11,246 nucleotides of DNA, taken from NCBI GenBank assembly GCA_003219345.1, contig QHOP01000067.1, positions 1 through 11,246 of the forward strand, written 5' to 3'. Positions 6,309-11,246 of the stretch are shown one piece after another; position 1 is the first letter of the stretch; each line of letters starts with the position of its first letter. This DNA is from Verrucomicrobiota bacterium. Its GTDB lineage: Bacteria > Verrucomicrobiota > Verrucomicrobiia > Limisphaerales > AV2. The notes beneath the pieces were generated by a model, which saw only the letters and a list, made by a program, of their open reading frames with translations, had not been told where the DNA came from and searched no databases. The translations under genes were made by a program, and so were the position numbers.

Positions 6309-6914
6309 ATGAGCAACGACAATGACGCACTGGATGTTCCCTCTCCCCCATCGGGGGAGAGGGCCAGGGTGAGGGGGCGACTTGGCAAACACCGCACTCG
6401 CACAGCCGCGGCCCGCGGCTTGGCCCGCCAACTCAGAAAGAAATCCACTGATGCCGAGAAACGCTTGTGGCGTTTGCTCCGCGACCGACGTTTTGCCGAG
6501 TTCAAGTTTCGCCGCCAATACCCTTGCGGCATCTACTTCCTCGACTTCTACTGCACACTCGCCAAGTTGGCCGTTGAACTTGACGGTGGCGGACATGGTT
6601 TTCCGGACAAACGTGCGAGAGATCAAAAGCGAAACCAGTTCCTCGCCGGACAAGGCATCAAGCTGCTGCGTTTCTGGAACCATCAGGTGCGGGGCGAACT
6701 CGAAGCGGTGCGGTTTGAAATCTGGCACGCGCTGATGCAGCGGACGGGCCGGACGGAAGAAATCGACAGTTACTTGCCCAAGCCTGCCCCCTCACCCCAA
6801 CCCTCTCCCCCGATGGGGGAGAGGGAGTCAGAGCGCCGAACACGCGAACGCCACGACGAAAGGCGCCGCACACGGCCGGTCTCCTCTCCCCCTTGGGGGA
6901 AAGGATTAAGATGA
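6309..6914 (+). CDS. DUF559 (Vsr-like, PD-(D/E)XK fold) domain protein
   Basis: The 201-residue frame contains one DUF559 domain at about residues 37-143: RQLRKKSTDAEKRLWRLLRD, FKFRRQYPCGIYFLDFYC, VELDGGGH, LRFWNHQV. DUF559 proteins are related to Vsr/very-short-patch endonucleases and restriction-endonuclease-like folds. D79, E90, D92 and H96 are candidate active-site residues. Residues before about 37 (PSPPSGERARVRG) and after about 157 (PSPQPSPPMGERE, VSSPPWGKG) are translations of palindromic repeat DNA, so the native protein may start later, for example at the TTG at 6420, and the C-terminal tail is probably read-through. ATG 6309 has only a weak purine-rich upstream stretch. The gene follows GH38 on the same strand with a 136-bp gap but is probably an independent unit. 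No methylase or restriction partner is adjacent. Confidence 0.8.
   Translation: MSNDNDALDVPSPPSGERARVRGRLGKHRTRTAAARGLARQLRKKSTDAEKRLWRLLRDRRFAEFKFRRQYPCGIYFLDFYCTLAKLAVELDGGGHGFPDKRARDQKRNQFLAGQGIKLLRFWNHQVRGELEAVRFEIWHALMQRTGRTEEIDSYLPKPAPSPQPSPPMGERESERRTRERHDERRRTRPVSSPPWGKGLR
6339..6376. repeat. GGGGAGAGGG palindrome, left copy at DUF559
   Basis: An 11-bp perfect stem with ATC loop (6339-6363) is followed by the 3' arm CAGGGTGAGGGG. The 5' CCCCTCACC arm present at 2896 is absent here. It is translated as PSPPSGERARVRG at the N-terminus of the DUF559 frame. Confidence 0.85.
6788..6825. repeat. GGGGAGAGGG palindrome, right copy at DUF559 (inverted)
   Basis: The 5' arm CCCCTCACCCC (6788-6798) is followed by an 11-bp stem with GAT loop (6801-6825). 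It is inverted relative to the copy at 6339 and lacks the 3' arm. It is translated as APSPQPSPPMGER in the DUF559 frame. Confidence 0.85.
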
Positions 6915-6917
6915 GGG
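6883..6917. repeat. Third, degenerate palindrome copy at the 3' end of the DUF559 frame
   Basis: CCTCTCCCCC, TT, GGGGGAAAGG forms a stem with one mismatch (6883-6904), followed by TTAAGATGAGGGG, a decayed version of the GGGTGAGGGG arm. It holds the stop codon of the DUF559 frame (6912-6914). Confidence 0.7.
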
Positions 6918-6973
6918 GTTGAGCCATGAAACTAATCAGCGACGCAACGAAGTCACCGTCCACCAAACATCCC

Positions 6974-7031
6974 CAACCGCAACGCGGTTGTGGCCTCGAG
7001 CATGGCATCAGCCACAACGCCGTTGGCGTTG
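6974..7031. repeat. Pair of REP-like hairpins
   Basis: CAACCGC-AAC-GCGGTTG (6974-6990) and CAACGCC-GTT-GGCGTTG (7015-7031) are each perfect 7-bp stems with 3-nt loops. GTTGTGGC (6987-6994) can also pair with GCCACAAC (7011-7018), so the pair can refold into one larger structure. The layout recalls bacterial REP/BIME clusters between convergent genes. Confidence 0.7.
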
Positions 7032-7043
7032 TTTCCATTCGCA

Positions 7044-7075
7044 CCCAAGGTAGGCGCTGGCGCGCCGACCTTGGG
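7044..7075. repeat. Hairpin CCCAAGGT...ACCTTGGG
   Basis: Arms 7044-7051 and 7068-7075 (8 bp), one A/G mismatch, then GGCGC/GCGCC (7053-7057, 7062-7066) with a TGGC loop. This is a strong bidirectional hairpin between the convergent DUF559 and hydrolase genes. It lacks a T-tract, so I call it a dispersed palindrome and not an intrinsic terminator. Confidence 0.7.
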
Positions 7076-7130
7076 CTGGTGGCCGATGCCCCATTGGGAT
7101 TGTTTCCATCTTCCGAACCGTAACCCAAGA

Positions 7131-7157
7131 TAGCCCGTTCTTCGCAACCTCGGGCTA
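7131..7157. repeat. Hairpin TAGCCCG...CGGGCTA
   Basis: A 7-bp perfect inverted repeat (7131-7137, 7151-7157) preceded by ACCCAAGA, resembling a diverged version of the hairpin at 7044-7075. It lies 25 bp beyond the stop codon of the minus-strand hydrolase, so it may also protect that transcript end. Confidence 0.5.
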
Positions 7158-7181
7158 CCGGACGCACTCCACTTAGGATGA

Positions 7182-8111
7182 CTATTCCTTCTTGTTGGTG
7201 GGGAGGAATCCCTGGTTCCGCAACCAGTTGGCACAAGATTCCGTCCAGGTGGAGCACGGATGGTCGCTTTTGCGGACACCGAAGTCGTGGGCGGCGCCTG
7301 CATAGACGTGCAACTCCGCCGGGACGCCGGCCCGCTTCAACGCGAGGTACATCAACACGCTGTTCTCCGGAGGGCTGATGATGTCGTCCCCGCCGTGCGC
7401 GAGGAAGATCGGTGGCGTCCCGCTCGGAATGCGGAGGCCCGACGCGAGTTCATCCTTGTCTTTCGCCTTCAGGTAACCCGAATAGACCGGAATGGCGAAG
7501 TCGGGCCGGCAACTGATTTTGTCCACGTCATCGATCGGCTCGTAGGTTCGCTTATCGAAGCTGGTCGCGGTGGCAATCGCCAGATGGCCGCCCGCGGAGA
7601 AACCGACGATGCCGATTCGGCCGATGCCCCATTCCCCGGCCCTGCTCCGTACCAGACTGACGGCCCGCTGGGCGTCCTGGAGCGGGCGACGAGCGGGTTC
7701 GCCCTGGGGCTCATCGGAGCGACGCGGCACCCGGTATTTGAGGATGATCCCGGTCACACCAATCGAGTTCAACCATTCAGCGACTTCCTCGCCTTCGAGT
7801 TGCCAGTAGAGATTCCAATAACCGCCGCCCGGACAGATCAGTATGGCTGTCCCGCTCTCCTTTTCCTTTGTGGGCCGATAGATCGTGAGGGTCGGTTTAG
7901 TGACGTCGGTGATCATCCGGGTCGGCTCGGTGACCTCGACCTGTTTGCGGTCGAGCGCTGGTGACATGCGGAATCTTTCCGCGCCTATATTGCCGTTCTC
8001 ATCCGGGACTTTGCCCGGCCAGATCTCGATGACCAACGGCTCGGCGGCGGCGGCCGACGCCGCGACGACCAAAGAGACGAGCACGGCCGCGGCTGATACG
8101 ATGGGTTGCAT
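7182..8111 (-). CDS. Secreted alpha/beta-hydrolase (esterase/lipase-like)
   Basis: This 309-residue enzyme has an N-terminal signal peptide (hydrophobic through VAASAAAAEP, cleavage expected after the Ala run near residue 23). The alpha/beta-hydrolase fold shows the oxyanion-loop motif CPGGGYW (93-99), the nucleophile elbow GFSAGGH with S172, an acid at D242 or D243 in HGGDD, and H275 in AAHDFG. Sequence style fits the Abhydrolase_3/acetyl-xylan or feruloyl esterase-like group (COG0657), which hydrolyses ester bonds, often in plant polysaccharide decorations; the substrate cannot be read from sequence. The ATG at 8111 is fixed by a strong Shine-Dalgarno nine bases upstream. It lies 215 bp downstream of the LamG gene on the same strand, behind a likely terminator, so it is probably transcribed separately. 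Confidence 0.9.
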   Translation of the reverse strand: MQPIVSAAAVLVSLVVAASAAAAEPLVIEIWPGKVPDENGNIGAERFRMSPALDRKQVEVTEPTRMITDVTKPTLTIYRPTKEKESGTAILICPGGGYWNLYWQLEGEEVAEWLNSIGVTGIILKYRVPRRSDEPQGEPARRPLQDAQRAVSLVRSRAGEWGIGRIGIVGFSAGGHLAIATATSFDKRTYEPIDDVDKISCRPDFAIPVYSGYLKAKDKDELASGLRIPSGTPPIFLAHGGDDIISPPENSVLMYLALKRAGVPAELHVYAGAAHDFGVRKSDHPCSTWTESCANWLRNQGFLPTNKKE

Positions 8112-8120
8112 GGTGGAATT

Positions 8121-8125
8121 CCTCC
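8121..8125 (-). promoter_or_regulatory. Ribosome binding site of the hydrolase
   Basis: The coding strand reads GGAGGAATTCCACCATG: a perfect GGAGG with 9 bases to the ATG at 8111. This supports that start. Confidence 0.8.
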
Positions 8126-8281
8126 GTCATGAAGTGTTTAACTGGCATGGATCTGCTTTTCGGCCAATCGGTCGCAAACATCGCCAACACCAACGCGCTG
8201 GCCGTCAATTCGTTTTTGTCTGTCGCGGGCAATGTTCGCAGTTGTCTGCGCCTGATTCTCCTAGGAGGCACCGAGATAAGG

Positions 8282-8322
8282 AAATAAAAATTCTCGGGCT
8301 TTCTTCATTGACGCAGAAAGCC
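8282..8322 (-). terminator. Likely intrinsic terminator of the LamG gene
   Basis: On the minus strand, GGCTTTCT and AGAAAGCC (plus-strand 8315-8322 and 8297-8304) form an 8-bp stem with a 10-nt loop, followed shortly by AATTTTTATTT (8282-8292). It begins 5 bp after the TAA of the LamG gene (8327-8329). Confidence 0.65.
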
Positions 8323-8326
8323 AGCA

Positions 8327-9928
8327 TTACGGAGCGGCTTGCGCCTTGTAGAACCTGCGGGCGTTGGTCATCGGCTCCTGATCGAACCAATTCGCCGATG
8401 ATCCACTCAGGGTGACCGTGTCATTCGTGCGCCACGGACTTGGTTGCTCCAGACCATCCGTGACGAGAATGTGGTAAGACGCGCCGGCCTTGCCAAATAC
8501 GGTCAGGTTCGCGTAGAGGACGCCATCGCCAAACAGGTCCATCGCACTGATCGACAGTCGCACGATTTCGTTATAAATGTCCCGCACACCCGTGATGGTT
8601 AGAGTGGTTGCGCCGTTGAAGGTGGCCGTTCCGGCGAAGAGGTTGGTGCCGACGGCGCCAGCAGGCGGCGTGATCACGTAACTCAGAACGCGGGGTGCAG
8701 GATCGTTGAAGACGACCCATTTCACCTTCCCGCCTGAATTCGTGCCATTGTTGCTGATTTGAGTCACGGGCCAGCCGGTCGGCGGTTGATCCTGAATAGT
8801 GTAGAAGGACGTGTTGGTCGGCGGCCACACGCTGATGGTGACGGTGAACGACACGCCGTTCGTGTACTGTTGGGGCATGGCGCTCACGGCCTGCGCCGGC
8901 ACGGTCAGGGTGGCATCAGCAAAGTTCGTCCCGGCCGAGTTGCTCACGACCACCCGGTAAGTCCCGGAGTCGCTGGGTTTCACGTTCGTGAGCGTCAGCG
9001 TGCTGGTGGTCGCCCCGCTGATGTTCGTGCCTTGGACCTGCCATCGGTAGGTCAGCGGCGCCGCGCCGGTGGCGTTGGCCGTGAATACCACCGTGGCGCC
9101 CGCGTTCGTTGTCACTGAAGAGGGCTGGATCGCCACCTGCGGCGGTTCGACGGCCAGGGTGTTGATCTCACTGGGAGTCAGCTCGCGGGAGTAAACTCGA
9201 ATCTCATCCAGTTTCCCCACGAACGGCGCCGGGTAACTCGGATTGTCTCGGATCCCGATGGCTCCGTCGGTCGCCGAAGTCCCAATCGTCGTGCCGGAGG
9301 AACCGTCGCCGGTGGTCCCATCAGCCTGCAACACCCCATTCACGTAAAACTTCGTGGTTTGGAAGTCAGTCCACGCCAGGGCAACGTGAGTCCACTGGTT
9401 GGACGAGATGACACTCGGAGGATAGGTCATCTGCCGGCTGCGGTAATTGTTGGGATCAGAGAATGGCCCGCTGCCGATAATACCATAAAGATAGCCCCTG
9501 CCACTATAGGCGAACATGACGCCGTTAAAGTTTCCGGTGCTGTTGAACGTGCCGCTGCGGAATATCGTGTGTGAATCCACGTCAACGCCGGAAGCACTCG
9601 GGTAAATCCAGGCCGTGATGGTCAAGGGGAAGGTGGGTTTGACCCCTTGACCGACGTTGATGTAGTCGGTCGTGCCGTTGAAAAGATAAGCCTGATTCGG
9701 CACGCCGTTTCTGTCGGTGGTGAGTTGCGCTCCCATAACGGTTCCGTTGTTTCCGTTGGTGCTGGCGTCGTTGGCGTTGCCCGTGAAGGGATACCAGGCA
9801 ATCAGACCATTGTCGAGCGTGCTGCCCAGCAACTGAAGCGGCAAACGGACCAGGGCTGCCACGAACGCGAGCCGAAGCAGCGCACGCCAGCGGCAAGCCT
9901 TTCGCAGATTGGGCATCTTTGTCTTCAT
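8327..9928 (-). CDS. Secreted LamG and Ig-like domain protein
   Basis: The ATG at 9928 gives 533 residues and is preferred over a TTG at 9943 because a GGAA lies about 8 bases upstream of it. A basic n-region and hydrophobic stretch (about 14-36) form a signal peptide. A concanavalin-like LamG domain follows (about 38-260; GLIAWYPFTGNANDAS, YLFNGTTDYINVG, DEIRVYSRELTPSEI), then an Ig-like domain (about 262-343; TYRWQVQGT, DSGTYRVVVSNSAG) without the usual cysteines. A beta-rich domain of unknown type comes next (about 345-460), then a C-terminal region ending in RRFYKAQAAP, a style common in secreted verrucomicrobial proteins. LamG and Ig modules bind carbohydrate or protein; no catalytic site is visible. 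It is probably a cell-surface or secreted binding protein. It lies 220 bp downstream of enolase on the same strand. Confidence 0.85.
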   Translation of the reverse strand: MKTKMPNLRKACRWRALLRLAFVAALVRLPLQLLGSTLDNGLIAWYPFTGNANDASTNGNNGTVMGAQLTTDRNGVPNQAYLFNGTTDYINVGQGVKPTFPLTITAWIYPSASGVDVDSHTIFRSGTFNSTGNFNGVMFAYSGRGYLYGIIGSGPFSDPNNYRSRQMTYPPSVISSNQWTHVALAWTDFQTTKFYVNGVLQADGTTGDGSSGTTIGTSATDGAIGIRDNPSYPAPFVGKLDEIRVYSRELTPSEINTLAVEPPQVAIQPSSVTTNAGATVVFTANATGAAPLTYRWQVQGTNISGATTSTLTLTNVKPSDSGTYRVVVSNSAGTNFADATLTVPAQAVSAMPQQYTNGVSFTVTISVWPPTNTSFYTIQDQPPTGWPVTQISNNGTNSGGKVKWVVFNDPAPRVLSYVITPPAGAVGTNLFAGTATFNGATTLTITGVRDIYNEIVRLSISAMDLFGDGVLYANLTVFGKAGASYHILVTDGLEQPSPWRTNDTVTLSGSSANWFDQEPMTNARRFYKAQAAP

Positions 9929-10112
9929 AACGAATTTCCGCAAAACTGATGTTAGCAGGTGAAGTGCCCGGACAAAACCTCATCCGCATTGATGACCAAC
10001 GCGTTACTCCGCATTGCCAACGCGCCGATTTTGCCTCAGGAAGGAACCGAGGTCAACGGTTGCACCGGCTGACACGGAACCCTTTGCCATCGCGTTCTTT
10101 CAACCCCTGCTC

Positions 10113-10150
10113 AAGACGCTGCCGGCAGTCATGCGCGCGACTCGCGTCTT
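10113..10150 (-). repeat. Inverted repeat at the 3' end of enolase
   Basis: AAGACGC (10113-10119) pairs with GCGTCTT (10144-10150), overlapping the enolase TAA, with a TGCCGGCA palindrome in the loop. No T-tract follows, so a terminator role is uncertain. The rest of the 9929-10148 gap shows no gene and no clear promoter. Confidence 0.35.
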
Positions 10151-11246
10151 AAGACTTGCCGCCGTAAACCGCGTTTCTGCCGAGCAACTGCTCGATGCGG
10201 AGAAGCTGGTTGTACTTCGCTACGCGGTCGGTGCGGCTGAGCGAGCCGGTTTTGATCTGGCCGGCGTTGGTTGCCACGGCGATGTCCGCGATGGTTGCGT
10301 CTTCGGTTTCACCGGAGCGATGGCTGATTACGGCCGTGTACCTGTTGCCCTTCGCGAGTTCAATGGCGTCGAGCGTCTCGGTGAGCGAGCCGATTTGGTT
10401 CACTTTGACGAGAATCGAATTGGCCACGCCTTGCTCGATGCCTTTGCGCAGGAACTTCACGTTGGTCACGAACAGATCGTCGCCGACGAGCTGGACTCGG
10501 TCGCCGAGCTTGTCCGTGAGCTTCTTCCAGTTGGTCCAGTCGCTCTCCGCGCAGCCGTCTTCAATGCTGAAGATGGGATATTGGCCGCAGAGTTTGGCGT
10601 AGAGGTCCACCAGCTCTCCGCCCGTGAGCTTGCGGCCGGTGCTCTTCTTGAAAACGTAATTGCCGCTGCGGGTGTAGAATTCCGAACTGGCCGCGTCCAG
10701 CGCGAGGAAGATTTGTTTGCCCGCCTTGTAGCCGGCGTCTTTGGTCGCCTGGAGAATGACCTCAATGGCCCCCTCCGCGCTGTCGAGTTTTGGCGCGAAC
10801 CCGCCTTCGTCGCCGACCGAGGTGGACAAGCCTTTCTTCTTCAGCACCGCTTTGAGCGCGTGAAAAATTTCCGTGATGGCCCTTAGCGCGTCGGAGAAGG
10901 TGTGGAAGCCTTTGGGCACGACCATGAACTCCTGAAAATCAATCGGAGCATCCGAGTGCGCGCCGCCGTTAATGACATTGGCCATCGGCACGGGCAACAC
11001 CTTGGCGTTCGGGCCGCCAAGATATTTGAACAACGGCTGGCCGACTGCCGCCGCGGCGGCTTTGGCATTCGCCAGCGAGACCGCCAGAATCGCGTTGGCG
11101 CCGAGCTTGGATTTCGTTTCGGTGCCGTCGAGGTCGAGCATGAGGCGATCCACCGTGAGCTGGTCGAGCGCATCCACGCCGCGCAGCGCGGGCAGAATTT
11201 TTTCAGTCACGTTCCTGACCGCCTTGGAAACGCCTTTGCCAAGGTA
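10149..11246 (-). CDS. eno: Enolase (phosphopyruvate hydratase), N-terminus outside window
   Basis: Enolase interconverts 2-phosphoglycerate and phosphoenolpyruvate in cytoplasmic glycolysis. The frame runs off the right edge, giving 365 codons of an enzyme usually about 420-435 residues; the GTG at 11210 is internal, since upstream residues YLGKGVSKAVRN are also enolase. Motifs in order: ANVINGGAHSDAPIDFQEFM (E of QEF, counterpart of E. coli E168), SVGDEGGFAP (E209), LALDAASSEFY (metal ligand D246), FSIEDGCAESDW (E290), LVGDDLFVTN (D317), SILVKVNQIG (catalytic K342), ISHRSGETED (H373) and IKTGSLSRTDRVAKYNQLLRIE (K394 region). All catalytic and Mg2+ ligand residues expected in this portion are present. 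The C-terminus is complete (VYGGKS). Confidence 0.97.
   Translation of the reverse strand, partial: YLGKGVSKAVRNVTEKILPALRGVDALDQLTVDRLMLDLDGTETKSKLGANAILAVSLANAKAAAAAVGQPLFKYLGGPNAKVLPVPMANVINGGAHSDAPIDFQEFMVVPKGFHTFSDALRAITEIFHALKAVLKKKGLSTSVGDEGGFAPKLDSAEGAIEVILQATKDAGYKAGKQIFLALDAASSEFYTRSGNYVFKKSTGRKLTGGELVDLYAKLCGQYPIFSIEDGCAESDWTNWKKLTDKLGDRVQLVGDDLFVTNVKFLRKGIEQGVANSILVKVNQIGSLTETLDAIELAKGNRYTAVISHRSGETEDATIADIAVATNAGQIKTGSLSRTDRVAKYNQLLRIEQLLGRNAVYGGKS

Larger units (their letters stand above)
6339..6825 (+). mobile_element. Candidate DUF559 cassette bounded by inverted palindromic repeats
   Basis: The first 40 bases from 6339 and the reverse complement of the last 40 bases ending at 6825 agree at 37 positions: an identical 25-bp hairpin (CCCTCTCCCCC-ATC-GGGGGAGAGGG), then three mismatches, then GGGTGAGGGGGC. 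The DUF559 domain lies between them. The arrangement resembles terminal inverted repeats of a small transposon. I see no target-site duplication, and the same palindrome occurs elsewhere without a gene, so mobility is an inference. Confidence 0.45.

Noticed and set aside
3413..6532. 1039-codon open frame antisense to the GH38 gene
   Set aside because: Its length follows from the high GC third-position bias of the GH38 gene; the translation has no recognisable domain, while the plus strand has a full set of GH38 motifs.
8130..8260. Sigma70-type promoter for the hydrolase (TTGACG on the minus strand)
   Set aside because: No acceptable -10 box at 16-18 bp spacing.

Overview
The window looks like chromosomal DNA of a GC-rich free-living bacterium, most likely a Verrucomicrobiota member of the Pedosphaera/Limisphaera type. 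This is inferred from gene families: a PSCyt1-PSCyt2-PSD1 protein (otherwise mainly planctomycetal), a secreted LamG plus Ig-like protein with the C-terminal style ending in RRFYKA, a secreted GH38 alpha-mannosidase, and abundant short palindromic and 7-bp repeats. No rRNA, tRNA, CRISPR array or classical IS transposase is visible.

Layout, left to right. 1-253 holds no recognisable gene, only degenerate 7-bp repeats. 254-2856 (minus) is a broken cytochrome/DUF1549/DUF1553 gene with an internal deletion plus frameshift near 2360-2367, an in-frame TGA at 2189-2191, and two in-frame repeat insertions (944-1024 and about 1228-1439). 2857-3373 is a divergent spacer with a large palindromic repeat (2896-2954) and a possible remnant of an unknown minus-strand gene. 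3374-6172 (plus) is a secreted GH38 glycosidase, also carrying an in-frame repeat insertion (4478-4570). 6309-6914 (plus) is a small DUF559 (Vsr-like fold) gene whose core is bracketed by near-identical inverted repeats (6339-6825). 6974-7157 is a cluster of hairpins between convergent genes. 7182-8111 (minus) is a secreted alpha/beta-hydrolase, 8327-9928 (minus) a secreted LamG/Ig protein with a likely terminator, and 10149-11246 (minus) the C-terminal 365 codons of enolase.

The GH38 enzyme, the esterase-like hydrolase and the LamG protein all carry export signals and fit extracellular or periplasmic polysaccharide use. Enolase is housekeeping glycolysis. They do not form one evident operon.

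The most interesting signal is the repeat biology. A roughly 93-bp palindromic element (25-bp inverted arms around tandem 7-bp units) sits in the same orientation and reading frame in two unrelated genes, adding closely similar 34-residue peptides. A second palindrome family flanks the DUF559 gene like terminal inverted repeats and recurs at 1259-1275 and 2896-2954. This resembles, in principle, the protein-invading palindromic elements of Rickettsia and the REP/RAYT systems. No activity can be shown from one window.
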